A stretch of DNA of 55,025 bases from Flavobacterium sp. (GTDB lineage: Bacteria; Bacteroidota; Bacteroidia; Flavobacteriales; Flavobacteriaceae). The DNA lies in NCBI GenBank assembly GCA_018401995.1, contig JAGYJR010000013.1:1-55025 (forward strand), read 5' to 3'. Positions within the stretch are counted from its first letter, which is position 1; every line of letters starts with the position of its first letter. This document shows, in pieces, positions 1-8,228 of the stretch. The notes below the pieces were generated by a model that was not told the origin of the DNA, searched no databases, and saw only the letters and a list, made by a program, of their open reading frames with translations. The translations under genes were made by a program, and so were the position numbers.

Positions 1-2
1 AA

Positions 3-1253
3 AAAATCCATTTTACTAAAGTAGATGGTATTCAATTTCCAACCGAAACTTTTGAAGATTTTAAAGGATTCCAATATCTAGTTCCGTTTTATGAAAAATT
101 GCTACAATTGGAAACCGAGCAAAAAGGGAAAGTTCGTATTGCGTATTTTGGAGATTCCATGACGGATGGCGATATGATTGTGCAAGATTTCAGAACGTTA
201 TTTCAGCAAAAATTTGGTGGAAAAGGTGTTGGTTTTGTAAATATTACTTCTGAATCTGCGGCTTCACGAAGTTCGTTAGTTCATGAATTTTCGCCCAATT
301 GGAAAACGCAATCGTATTTAAAAATCAAATCGCCTTCGCATCCTTTTGGTGTAAATGGTCATGTTTTTTATGCCAATGATACTATAAGTTCAGCTTGGGT
401 GAAATTCAAAGCCAATAAAATCCGATTTGCCACGGAATTAAATCAACCTACATTATTTTATGGAAGGTCAAAAAACAAAGAAGGGAAAATAAAAGCTGTT
501 ATTGGAACAGATACCATTTCCAAAAAATTAAATCCGAATCAAAAACTGAATGTACTCAAAATTGTAGATACAAATCCTACCGCAATGAAAGTATATTTCA
601 AAGAAGCCGATAGCATTCCTATTTATGGCTTCAATTTTGATGATGGAAAAGGAGTTCACGTGGATAATTTTTCGAGTCGAGGAAATTCAGGTTTACCGTT
701 ATCGACTTTCAATGTGGATTTAATGCATGATTTTCAGGAGCAATTGGGCTACGATTTAATCATTTTGCATTACGGAACTAATGTATTGAACTACGGTTCG
801 TTGAATTACAGTTGGTACGAAAAGCGCATGAAAAAAACAGTCGAGCATCTAAAAACGTGTTTTCCTGGCGTAACTATTTTAGTGGTTTCCACTGCTGATA
901 AAGCTACCAAATACGATTTGGAAATGAAAACCGACTCAGCTGTGGTTCCATTAACGACGGCGCAAAAACGGTATGCAATTGCTTCCGAAAGTGGCTTTGT
1001 GAATTTATTTACGCTAATGGGCGGCGATGGTTCCATGATGCAATGGGTTGAAGAAACACCAGCCAAAGCCAATAAAGATTACACACATTTCAATTTTAGA
1101 GGAGCTAAAGAAGTAGCGAATATGTTGTATAACCAAATCAATGAAGGTTACCAACAATATAAAGTGTTGAGAAGTAAAAGAAAAATTAAACCCAAAGTAA
1201 CCGCAAAAAAAGACAGCGTTTCCTTTACAAAAGACAGCGTGCATGAAGAATAG
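3..1253 (+). CDS. SGNH/GDSL-type hydrolase, 5'-truncated by window edge
   Basis: The frame is open from base 3, so the true start lies outside the window; the TTG at 99 is internal. Block I is FGDSMTDGD (GDS at about 150-158, Ser nucleophile), block III is LHYGTNVLN, and the terminal block DYTHFNFRGA supplies the Asp/His pair. These are the marks of the SGNH hydrolase fold, which removes or transfers acyl groups on polysaccharides. It overlaps the next gene by 11 bp and precedes a second SGNH protein and an MBOAT acyltransferase, so an exported role in acetylating or deacetylating a surface polymer is inferred. The polymer cannot be told from sequence. A signal peptide cannot be assessed because the N-terminus is missing. 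Confidence 0.8.
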   Translation, partial: KIHFTKVDGIQFPTETFEDFKGFQYLVPFYEKLLQLETEQKGKVRIAYFGDSMTDGDMIVQDFRTLFQQKFGGKGVGFVNITSESAASRSSLVHEFSPNWKTQSYLKIKSPSHPFGVNGHVFYANDTISSAWVKFKANKIRFATELNQPTLFYGRSKNKEGKIKAVIGTDTISKKLNPNQKLNVLKIVDTNPTAMKVYFKEADSIPIYGFNFDDGKGVHVDNFSSRGNSGLPLSTFNVDLMHDFQEQLGYDLIILHYGTNVLNYGSLNYSWYEKRMKKTVEHLKTCFPGVTILVVSTADKATKYDLEMKTDSAVVPLTTAQKRYAIASESGFVNLFTLMGGDGSMMQWVEETPAKANKDYTHFNFRGAKEVANMLYNQINEGYQQYKVLRSKRKIKPKVTAKKDSVSFTKDSVHEE

Positions 1254-2682
1254 CTTTTTTCTTTTTTTCTTTTTTGTATTCCAATGGCAATTTGCACAAG
1301 TAGATTCATTGGCGGTAGATTCTTTGGAAGTTAATTTCAATGAAGTTATAATTGATTCCGTTTTTGTGGATTCATTGGAAGTTTCCAACTTTCAAAATCA
1401 AATTGGAAATGCGGATGCGATTAAAAAATTCTACCAAAAGTTACAGCAATTAGAACAACAAAAAAACTGCAAATTACGAATTGTTCACATCGGAGATTCG
1501 CACATTCAAGCCGATTTGTTCACTGGAAAAATGCGAAGTTTACTCCAACAAAAATACGGAAACGGCGGTTTGGGGTTCACATTTCCTTATAATTTGGCCA
1601 AAACCAATGGCAATCATTACATCAAATACAACGCTACAACTTCTTTCGAAAGTTACCGAAATATTTATCCAGATTCTACAAAACCTGTTGGTTTGAGTGG
1701 TATTGCTTTGTTTACAACTTCCAAAGATTTTGCTATTGAATTGCAAGTTCGTGATAAGAATTTTGTTTTTAACAGCTTGAAATTGGTCATGCCAAAAAAC
1801 CAACGTTTGTTTGATGTCGCTACAACTTCCAAAGAAATCACAATCGAATCAAGTGTTCCAAAAACGATAACACACAAAATCAAATCAGGTGAAGCGCTTT
1901 CGATAATTGCATCTAAATATGGTGTTTCTGTTGCGGCGATTAAAAAAGCAAATGGTTTGAAATCGAACAACATTCAAGCGGGAAAAACCTTGCGAATTCC
2001 TTCCAATGAACTAGAGCCAAAGAAAATCGTTCGTTCTGAATTTGAACCGTTAACATTATTCGAAGATATTGCTTCCCAAAATTATTACAGTCAAGAACCT
2101 TTGGATAAAATATTTTTAGTTTCCAATGCTGAAGCTTCGAGCTATGCTTTAAACGGTTTGATATTGGAAAATAACAATCCAGGATTGGTTTACAGCGCTA
2201 TTGGAGTGAACGGAGCCAAAGCATCTGATTACAATCGTTTCCCAGAATTTTATCAGCAATTACAAGCTGTTGAAGCGGATTTGGTAGTGATTTCTTTGGG
2301 AACTAATGAAAGTTTCGATAAGCAAAATTCGACGATTTATTTCGAAAATTTACAAAAAATGATAGCGGGAATTCGAGCTAAAAATCCTTCGGTAGAAATT
2401 TTAGTGGTAACGCCACCGCCATCGTTGTTTAAAAGAAAATTTCCCAATACATTTGTGGCCGATTACGCTAAAGTAATTCAGGAAAAAGCCAGCGAAAATT
2501 CGTATGCCGTTTGGGATATGTTTCAAGCTTTGGGCGGACTTTTCAATGTAAACAAAAATTTCAGTAAAGGCTATATGTCAAAAGATAAAGTGCATTATTC
2601 AAAGTTGGGCTACGAAAAACAAGCCGAACTCTTTTTTGAAGCTTTGGAATTCAATTACGAACAATTTAAATCGGCACAATAG
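1243..2682 (+). CDS. SGNH hydrolase with an inserted LysM domain
   Basis: 479 aa with a hydrophobic N-terminal signal (about 1-19). Block I is VHIGDSHIQ (Ser86), the block II glycine is in GVNGAKASDY (about 321-330), block III is SLGTNES (353-355), and the catalytic pair is in KDKVHYSKLGY (Asp448, His451). Between blocks I and II, at about 209-253, lies a LysM module (HKIKSGEALSIIASKYGVS, ending GKTLRIPS), which usually binds peptidoglycan or chitin-like glycans. The enzyme is probably periplasmic and held near the cell wall. Its ATG lies inside the end of the upstream SGNH gene and the MBOAT gene follows closely, suggesting one operon for O-acylation of a wall or capsule polymer. The acylation role is inferred. 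Confidence 0.85.
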   Translation: MKNSFFLFFFFVFQWQFAQVDSLAVDSLEVNFNEVIIDSVFVDSLEVSNFQNQIGNADAIKKFYQKLQQLEQQKNCKLRIVHIGDSHIQADLFTGKMRSLLQQKYGNGGLGFTFPYNLAKTNGNHYIKYNATTSFESYRNIYPDSTKPVGLSGIALFTTSKDFAIELQVRDKNFVFNSLKLVMPKNQRLFDVATTSKEITIESSVPKTITHKIKSGEALSIIASKYGVSVAAIKKANGLKSNNIQAGKTLRIPSNELEPKKIVRSEFEPLTLFEDIASQNYYSQEPLDKIFLVSNAEASSYALNGLILENNNPGLVYSAIGVNGAKASDYNRFPEFYQQLQAVEADLVVISLGTNESFDKQNSTIYFENLQKMIAGIRAKNPSVEILVVTPPPSLFKRKFPNTFVADYAKVIQEKASENSYAVWDMFQALGGLFNVNKNFSKGYMSKDKVHYSKLGYEKQAELFFEALEFNYEQFKSAQ

Positions 2683-2714
2683 TTTTGAAAAGTTTGTTTT
2701 TGCTACTGAATTCC

Positions 2715-4199
2715 ATGCAATCGCTTTTTACGGATGTTTCTTTAGAAACCATTCAAAATTGGTTTATTTACAATCCAAAACAACCGCTTTTGTTCAATAG
2801 CGCTTTGTTTTTGGGTTTGTTTATCATTTTCTATTTCATTTATATTGTATCGAGAAAAACACATTATTTCCGCATTACTTATGTGGTTTTGTTTTCGTTG
2901 TTTTTCTATTATAAATGCAGCGGAATTTACTTTTGGTTGTTGGTTTTCTCTTCGGTTGTAGATTATTCCTTATCGCGTTTGATTTATGCTGAAGTGATTC
3001 AGTTTTATCGTCGTTTTTACCTAATCTTGAGTTTGGTCATCAATTTGGGAATGTTGGCGTATTTTAAATATACCAATTTCTTCATCGACAATTTCAACGG
3101 TTTGTTTAGTGGAAGTTTGGCTTTTGAAGACATCTTTTTACCAATTGGAATTTCATTTTATACCTTCCAAACGTTAAGCTATACGATTGACGTTTACCGA
3201 AAAGAATTAGAACCTACCAAAAGTTTTGTAGATTTCTTGTTTTTCGTTTCGTTTTTCCCGCAGTTAGTAGCTGGACCCATTGTAAGAGCAAGCGATTTCA
3301 TTCCGCAGATTTACGAAAAATTAAAATTAACCAAAGAGGATTTCAATAAAGCACTTTTCTTAATCATCGGTGGTTTGTTGAAAAAAGCGGTTATTTCCGA
3401 TTTCATATCTACCAATTTTGTTGACCGAGTTTTTGATGCGCCCAACAGTTATACCGCATTTGAAAATCTGATGGCTTCGTATGGTTATGCCATCCAAATT
3501 TACTGCGATTTCTCAGGATATTCTGATATGGCTATTGGTTTGGCTTTATTGATGGGATTCAAGTTACCACCCAATTTCCGAACGCCTTATCAATCAGGTT
3601 CAATTACAGAATTTTGGAGAAGATGGCATATTTCGTTGTCGAGTTGGTTGCGCGATTATTTATACATTTCCATGGGCGGCAATCGAAAAGGAAACCTTCG
3701 TACCTATTTCAACTTATTCATGACCATGTTTTTAGGCGGATTGTGGCACGGAGCTTCTTGGAAATTTGTGTTTTGGGGTGTTTTGCATGGAATGGCATTG
3801 GTAGTAGAAAAATTCTTTGGGCAATTTATTAAGTTACCAAAAAACGCCTTCATCCGAATCATTCAAGTGTTTTTGACGTTCCATTTTGTGGTGTTTTGTT
3901 GGTTGTTTTTTAGAGCCAAAGACTTCGCCACCGCATTCCAAATAGCCGAAAATATTTCTAAAATTCAATTCAATTTAGAACAATGGCAAACGATTATTTT
4001 GGGTTACCAAAATGTATTTTTATTATTGTTGATTGGATTTGTTTGGCATTTTCTACCGCAGTCGGTTACTGATTTAAATGAACGTATCTTTGGAAAACTA
4101 CCGTTTTGGGCAAAAGCTATCGTTTTAGGTTTTGTGTTTTGGATTGTCTACGCTACGGCTTCCGCAGGAACGCAACCGTTTATTTATTTTCAGTTTTAA
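2715..4199 (+). CDS. MBOAT family membrane-bound O-acyltransferase
   Basis: 494 aa from the ATG at 2715; a TTG at 2685, right after the upstream stop, would add 10 residues and cannot be excluded. The protein is polytopic, with about ten hydrophobic helices. It has the MBOAT core: a DFSGYSDMAIG segment, RRWHISLSSWLRDYLY, and the invariant histidine in GGLWHGASW (about His345) followed by LHG. The family (AlgI, DltB, PatA) moves acyl groups across the inner membrane to exported polymers. With two SGNH proteins upstream it resembles AlgI/AlgJ- or PatA/PatB-type O-acetylation pairs. The acceptor polymer is unknown. Confidence 0.9.
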   Translation: MQSLFTDVSLETIQNWFIYNPKQPLLFNSALFLGLFIIFYFIYIVSRKTHYFRITYVVLFSLFFYYKCSGIYFWLLVFSSVVDYSLSRLIYAEVIQFYRRFYLILSLVINLGMLAYFKYTNFFIDNFNGLFSGSLAFEDIFLPIGISFYTFQTLSYTIDVYRKELEPTKSFVDFLFFVSFFPQLVAGPIVRASDFIPQIYEKLKLTKEDFNKALFLIIGGLLKKAVISDFISTNFVDRVFDAPNSYTAFENLMASYGYAIQIYCDFSGYSDMAIGLALLMGFKLPPNFRTPYQSGSITEFWRRWHISLSSWLRDYLYISMGGNRKGNLRTYFNLFMTMFLGGLWHGASWKFVFWGVLHGMALVVEKFFGQFIKLPKNAFIRIIQVFLTFHFVVFCWLFFRAKDFATAFQIAENISKIQFNLEQWQTIILGYQNVFLLLLIGFVWHFLPQSVTDLNERIFGKLPFWAKAIVLGFVFWIVYATASAGTQPFIYFQF

Positions 4200-4204
4200 A
4201 ATCA

Positions 4205-4241
4205 AAATCCCTTTTCTTGAACTCGAAAAGGGATTTATTTT
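4205..4241. terminator. Bidirectional terminator between MBOAT gene and ccp
   Basis: A 12-bp perfect stem (AAATCCCTTTTC at 4205-4216 with GAAAAGGGATTT at 4225-4236, 8-nt loop) is followed by T-rich sequence. It lies between two convergent genes and can serve both. Confidence 0.8.
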
Positions 4242-5347
4242 TACTTCTTATATTTTGGATCTATATCAGCGGTTAATGATTTTAGGAACGCTACCATATT
4301 GTCAATTTCTTCGGATGATAAATCTTTATCGTTTTGAAGTTTGCCCATGATTTTGATTGCATCTGCTAAGCTTTCTACAGAACCGTCATGAAAATAGGGC
4401 GCTGTTTTTTCAATGTTTCTTAAACTAGGCGCTTTGAAAATATATTTATCTGATTCATTTTTGGTAATATCATATAATCCGTTGTCAATTTTTTTACTGT
4501 TTGTATGTTCCCAATAATTTCCAAAAACACCAAATTTCTGCATCATTTGTCCGCCAACTGCTACACCGCTATGGCAGGCAATACAACCATTATCGATAAA
4601 AGCGCGCATTCCATTTTTCTCTTTTTCTGAAAGCGCTTTATCATCTCCATCAAGCCATTGGTCAAATCTACTTTCAGGAATTAATTTTCTTTCGAAAGCA
4701 CCTATAGCATTGGTTAAATTTTTGTAAGTTATTGGATCTTTTTCGTTGGGGAAAACACGTTTAAAATACTCTTGATATTCTGGAATTCCTTTCAAGCGAT
4801 CTACTAAAAATTGTTCTGATGGAATGTTGTGTTCAATTGGATTTAAAATTGGCATTCCGGCTTGCTCTTCAACGTCTTTTGCTCGTCCATCCCAAAATTG
4901 CATGGCGTGTAAAGAAGCATAAATAACTGTTGGTGAATTTCTTCCACCAAATTCTTTTGTGTCACCAGGAGAAGTAGGTAAATTATCAACACCAAACGTA
5001 TTTAAATTGTGACAAGAATTACAACTAATAGTTCCGTTTTTAGATAATCGAGTGTCGAAATACAGTTTTTTTCCTAAGTCAACTTTTAATTCATTTCCTT
5101 TGAAATGTACCGATTTGATATTTACAGGATTATTGATTTCCTGATAATTTTCGGGTAATTCTTCATAAGGAACGGATGAAATAGGTTTGAAGAAATTCAA
5201 TGCTTCTAACATCAAATTGGTTTTAACTGGTTTGTTTTCTGTAAGTAACTCGTCTTTATTTTCGGTGTTACAACCTAAAATTAAAAAAGCTATAAGTAAG
5301 ATACTTAGTTTTTGTATTTTTCCTGATGTGATTTGTAGCGCATTCAT
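4241..5347 (-). CDS. Di-heme cytochrome c peroxidase (lipoprotein)
   Basis: 368 aa with a lipoprotein signal (lipobox LILGC, Cys26), so it is probably anchored facing the periplasm. Two heme c motifs are visible: CNSCH at 109-113 and CIACH at 255-259, spaced as in the CcpA/MauG family, which reduces hydrogen peroxide to water with electrons from small cytochromes. The FWDGRAKDVEEQAG stretch is also typical of this family. The next gene on the same strand is a peroxiredoxin, so the pair reads as peroxide defence. A Crp/Fnr-like palindrome sits at the class II position of its promoter, consistent with induction under low oxygen, as is known for peroxidases of this family in other bacteria. Confidence 0.92.
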   Translation of the reverse strand: MNALQITSGKIQKLSILLIAFLILGCNTENKDELLTENKPVKTNLMLEALNFFKPISSVPYEELPENYQEINNPVNIKSVHFKGNELKVDLGKKLYFDTRLSKNGTISCNSCHNLNTFGVDNLPTSPGDTKEFGGRNSPTVIYASLHAMQFWDGRAKDVEEQAGMPILNPIEHNIPSEQFLVDRLKGIPEYQEYFKRVFPNEKDPITYKNLTNAIGAFERKLIPESRFDQWLDGDDKALSEKEKNGMRAFIDNGCIACHSGVAVGGQMMQKFGVFGNYWEHTNSKKIDNGLYDITKNESDKYIFKAPSLRNIEKTAPYFHDGSVESLADAIKIMGKLQNDKDLSSEEIDNMVAFLKSLTADIDPKYKK

Positions 5348-5368
5348 GGTAATGAAGTTTATATTTTA

Positions 5369-5411
5369 CAAATTTCTCCATTCAGATATAGAGAAACAAT
5401 GACTAATGTCA
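5369..5411 (-). promoter_or_regulatory. ccp promoter with Crp/Fnr-like palindrome
   Basis: On the minus strand a -7 box GAAATTTG (5376-5369, one mismatch to TANNTTTG) is preceded by the palindrome TGACTAATGTCA (5400-5411). The palindrome centre (5405.5) is 29.5 bp from the first base of the box, the same spacing as at eight other island promoters. The half-site differs from GTAAC, so this is the least certain member. Confidence 0.45.
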
Positions 5412-5416
5412 GTTTT

Positions 5417-5441
5417 AAAGCCGTGTTTGTGACACGGCTTT
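5417..5441. terminator. Hairpin terminator downstream of peroxiredoxin gene
   Basis: A 10-bp stem AAAGCCGTGT/ACACGGCTTT with a 5-nt loop. The T-run is stronger on the plus strand (6 T) than on the minus strand (3 T), but the only gene ending here is the minus-strand peroxiredoxin. Confidence 0.6.
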
Positions 5442-5446
5442 TTTAA

Positions 5447-6148
5447 TTATTTTTTCAAAATAGTATTTAGGACTAAATCTTTGTCTAATTTTTTGGTACA
5501 GAAGAACCAATCTTTACAGTCTAGGGTTTCATCATTTTCCATTCTTTCTTTTGCAACTCCACAAGAGCCTGCTGTTGGCACAATCACATCATCTCCAGGA
5601 TACCAATCTGCTGGACATGCCACTTGAAATGCATCAGCTGTTTGTAAGGCAATAAGCGCTCTGTAGATTTCTTGGAAATTTCTTCCAATACTTAAAGGAT
5701 AATATAATATTGTTCTAATCATTCCTTTTGGATCAATAAAGAATACTGCTCTTACTGCTTGCGTACTACTTTCTCCCGGTTGAATCATACCATATTTGCT
5801 AGAAACTTTCATTGAAATGTCTTCAATTAATGGGAAAGTTACTTCAATATCTTTCATTCCTTTGTATTCAATTTTTTCTTTGATAGTGCGTAACCATGCA
5901 ATATGACTGTATAAACCATCAATTGATAATCCTAATAATTCGCAATTTGCTTCATTAAATTGTTTTTGCATATTAGCAAATGTCATAAACTCAGAAGTGC
6001 AAACTGGAGTGAAATCTGCAGGATGACTAAAGAAGATTACCCATTTTCCTTCATAGTCTTTTGGGAAGTTGATAGTTCCTTGTGTTGAAATTGCTGTAAA
6101 TTCTGGTGCTGCTTCGCCAATTCTTGGCATAAATACTTGATTTTCCAT
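5447..6148 (-). CDS. Peroxiredoxin, Prx6/AhpC-TSA type with C-terminal Cys pair
   Basis: 233 aa from the ATG at 6148 (MENQVFMPRIG); an upstream extension in the same frame lacks Prx homology and is rejected. The active site is HPADFTPVCTSEF with the peroxidatic Cys50. Further conserved segments are WLRTIKEK and RTILYYPLSIGRN. Near the end, CKDWFFC supplies Cys211 and Cys217, matching the resolving-Cys arrangement of archaeal-like Prx6 enzymes. It would reduce H2O2 and organic peroxides in the cytoplasm. It lies on the same strand as the cytochrome c peroxidase but is separated from it by a hairpin, so the two are probably transcribed separately. Confidence 0.93.
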   Translation of the reverse strand: MENQVFMPRIGEAAPEFTAISTQGTINFPKDYEGKWVIFFSHPADFTPVCTSEFMTFANMQKQFNEANCELLGLSIDGLYSHIAWLRTIKEKIEYKGMKDIEVTFPLIEDISMKVSSKYGMIQPGESSTQAVRAVFFIDPKGMIRTILYYPLSIGRNFQEIYRALIALQTADAFQVACPADWYPGDDVIVPTAGSCGVAKERMENDETLDCKDWFFCTKKLDKDLVLNTILKK

Positions 6149-6190
6149 TTTTTTGTATTTTAAAATGTGATTACTATTTTTTTGATGAGA

Positions 6191-6234
6191 CAAATTTCCG
6201 TTGAAAAAAAAGTGTAAAAAGTAACACAAGTTTC
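6191..6234 (-). promoter_or_regulatory. Peroxiredoxin promoter with Crp/Fnr-like site
   Basis: Minus-strand -7 box GAAATTTG (6198-6191), the same octamer as at ccp. The upstream site reads GTAAC-ACAA-GTTTC on the plus strand (6221-6234), one mismatch from a perfect palindrome. Centre 6227.5 is 29.5 bp from the box. Confidence 0.5.
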
Positions 6235-6312
6235 TTTGTATAATAAAATATTATTGTATATTATTGATTGATAGTTTTTGATTATTAACTCATTGTTTTT
6301 AATGATGGTTAT

Positions 6313-6356
6313 GTAACAATGGTTACAAGAGAAGATTACTTTATTTAATAAATTTG
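6313..6356 (+). promoter_or_regulatory. Heme lipoprotein promoter with Crp/Fnr-type palindrome
   Basis: Perfect palindrome GTAAC-AATG-GTTAC at 6313-6326 and perfect -7 box TAAATTTG at 6349-6356, centre to box 29.5 bp. The predicted start of transcription is very close to the ATG at 6363, so the leader would be extremely short; the downstream ATG at 6372 could then be the real start. Confidence 0.65.
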
Positions 6357-6362
6357 TAAAAA

Positions 6363-7352
6363 ATGTTATCCATGAAGAATTACCTATTTACATTATTTGT
6401 ACTACTATTAGTTAGTTGCCAAAAAGAGAAAAAAGAATTTCAACCCATTCCAGTTGAGGAAAGTGTTGTTGCAATAAATGAACACGAAGGCAAAAAACTC
6501 ATGGAAACGCACTGTTATTTGTGTCACAGTCCAAATGCAGCTGAAAATCAGGGACGAATTGCGCCGCCAATGGTTGCCATAAAAGCCCGATACATTGATA
6601 AAGAAGGTTATACTAAAGAGGAATTTATTGCAGCTGTTGCTTCATTTGTAGAAAATCCTACCGAAGATAAAGCCTTGATGTATGGAGCGCTAAAAAAACA
6701 TGGCTTAATGCCTAAACAAGCTTTTCCAGAAGGAAGTGTTGAAAAAATAGCTGATTTTATGTTCGACTATCAAATTGAAGAGCCAACTTGGTTTAAGGAG
6801 CATTGGGAAGGACATGGGAACAAAAATTGGTCACAATCAGGCAAGGAATATCAAGTTGGTGCAACTAAAAAATCGTATTCTGATATAGGTTTGGAATATG
6901 CATTGGAAACTAAAAAACTATTGGGTAAAAATTTAATGGGTGCGATTCAGCAAAAAGGAACTTTAGAAGCCTTGGCGTTTTGCAATCATGAAGCTATTCC
7001 GTTAACCGATAGTATGGCAACCAAATATAACGCAACAATTAAACGCGTTTCGGATAAAAATAGGAATCCCAACAATAAAGCGAACGCTGAAGAATTACTT
7101 TATATTGCTCAATTCAAAAAAGACTTGGCTGATAAACAAGAAATTAAACCCGTTGTACTAGAAAAAGGAAATAAAATCCAGTTTTATTACCCGATTGAAA
7201 CCAATTCCATGTGTTTGCAATGCCATGGAAAACCGGAGCAAATTAAACCTGAAGTTCGTGCCAAAACTTTACAATTGTATCCTAAAGATTTAGCTATTGG
7301 GTATAGCGAAAATGAAGTTCGAGGTATTTGGAGCATTACTTTTACAAAGTAA
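6363..7352 (+). CDS. c-type heme lipoprotein with Tll0287-like (DUF3365) domain
   Basis: 329 aa with a lipoprotein signal (LLLVSC, Cys19). The first part (about 40-140) is a monoheme cytochrome c fold with CYLCH at 51-55 and a likely Met ligand in HGLMPKQAFP. The second part (about 172-329) matches the Tll0287-like heme domain, with CLQCH at 284-288 and the typical LYPKDLAIGY-x-x-NEVRGIWS ending. It should be an anchored di-heme electron carrier or heme-based sensor; which one is not decidable from sequence. The next ATG (MKNYLFT, 6372) may be the real start given the promoter position. The stop codon is embedded in a heptamer repeat. Confidence 0.85.
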   Translation: MLSMKNYLFTLFVLLLVSCQKEKKEFQPIPVEESVVAINEHEGKKLMETHCYLCHSPNAAENQGRIAPPMVAIKARYIDKEGYTKEEFIAAVASFVENPTEDKALMYGALKKHGLMPKQAFPEGSVEKIADFMFDYQIEEPTWFKEHWEGHGNKNWSQSGKEYQVGATKKSYSDIGLEYALETKKLLGKNLMGAIQQKGTLEALAFCNHEAIPLTDSMATKYNATIKRVSDKNRNPNNKANAEELLYIAQFKKDLADKQEIKPVVLEKGNKIQFYYPIETNSMCLQCHGKPEQIKPEVRAKTLQLYPKDLAIGYSENEVRGIWSITFTK

Positions 7353-7378
7353 AAAGTAAAAAGTGAAAAGTAAAAAGT
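7347..7378 (+). repeat. AAGTRAA heptamer tandem repeat
   Basis: About 4.5 copies of a 7-bp unit AAGTAAA/AAGTGAA, beginning inside the last codons of the heme lipoprotein gene and containing its TAA stop. The same unit reappears in eight copies at 15349-15404. Confidence 0.8.
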
Positions 7379-7399
7379 ATTCACCGTTGAGATGAAAAA

Positions 7400-7603
7400 A
7401 TGACAAAAAAAGCATATATCATTACAGGAATTGGAGTCGTAGTTGGACTTCTAGCAGGTTATTTGTATTATCAAGAAATTGGTTGTTTGAGTGGCACCTG
7501 CGCCATCACATCAAAACCATTGAACAGCACTTTATATGGTGGTTTGATGGGCGGATTATTGTTTAATTTGTTTGTAACTTCTAACAAAAAGCAAGATAAA
7601 TGA
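7400..7603 (+). CDS. Small membrane protein, DUF6132 family
   Basis: 67 aa. Two hydrophobic helices (about 5-23 and 45-60) flank a loop with GCLSGTCAITSKP and YGGLMGG, the signature of the DUF6132 family found in Bacteroidetes, with two cysteines spaced CxxxxC. Function is unknown. Its stop overlaps the start of the following methyltransferase (ATGA), indicating translational coupling. Placement among heme and copper genes fits a redox or membrane-maturation role, but that is only context. Confidence 0.75.
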   Translation: MTKKAYIITGIGVVVGLLAGYLYYQEIGCLSGTCAITSKPLNSTLYGGLMGGLLFNLFVTSNKKQDK

Positions 7604-8196
7604 AGCAATTTTGGAACGAGCGCTATGCAGCAAGTAATTTTGCTTATGGAAAAGATTCTAATCAGTTTTTAAAAGAAAACTTACATTTTTTACCAAAAGG
7701 AAAAGTGCTGTTTGTTGATGAAGGCGAAGGAAGAAATGCCGTTTTTGTAGCAAAAAATGGTTATGAAGTTAGCGCTTTTGATTATAGTGAATCTGGACAA
7801 CAAAAAGCGCTGATGTTAGCTCAAGAACATGGTATTTCTATTAATTATATAGTATCAGATGTTTTGGAATTACCTTATGAAAATGAAAGTTTTGATGCTT
7901 TAGTTTTAATATTTGCCCATTTTCCTGCTGAAATTAGGAAACAAGCGAATTAAAAATTGCTTGAACTACTAAAACCAGAAGGTAAAATTTTATTCGAAGC
8001 TTTTAGTAAAGAACAATTAAATTATACTTCGGGTGGACCAAAAGATGTTGATATGCTTTTTTCGGAAGAGGAAGTGAGAAATGAGTTTCCTGGTATTTCA
8101 TTTGATCGTTTATCAACTGAAAAAATAGTATTAGATGAAGGGCTCTTTCATCAAGGTGAAGGAGTTGTTGTTCGATTTGTTGGAACAAAAAAATAA
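7600..8196 (+). pseudogene. Class I SAM methyltransferase broken by an in-frame TAA
   Basis: The reading frame from 7600 encodes a small SAM-dependent methyltransferase: motif I region LFVDEGEGRNAVF, acidic loop SAFDYSESG, motif IV FDALVLIFAHFP. At 7951-7953 the frame hits TAA, after IRKQAN, and then continues without a shift as KLLELLKPEGKILFEAF through to the real end at 8196. The post-stop part is normal family sequence, so one substitution explains the break; no ATG restarts it, only a TTG at 7957. It may be a recent pseudogene, a strain-specific mutation or a sequencing error. The intact protein would be about 198 aa, usual for TehB/thiopurine-like enzymes. Confidence 0.75.
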
Positions 8197-8226
8197 CCTC
8201 AAGCTTACACTTGAGGTTATTTTTTT
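8191..8226. terminator. Bidirectional terminator
   Basis: 13-bp perfect stem AAATAACCTCAAG (8191-8203) / CTTGAGGTTATTT (8210-8222), 6-nt loop, T-run after it. It lies between the convergent methyltransferase and TonB-receptor genes. Confidence 0.85.
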
Positions 8227-8228
8227 AA

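Noticed and set aside
7951..7953. Programmed read-through or recoding at the internal TAA
   Set aside because: No stimulatory hairpin or recoding element nearby and no known precedent in this family.
7957..8196. Second half of the methyltransferase as an independent gene
   Set aside because: It is in the same frame as 7600-7953, starts only with TTG and lacks a SAM-binding motif; a nonsense mutation explains it better.
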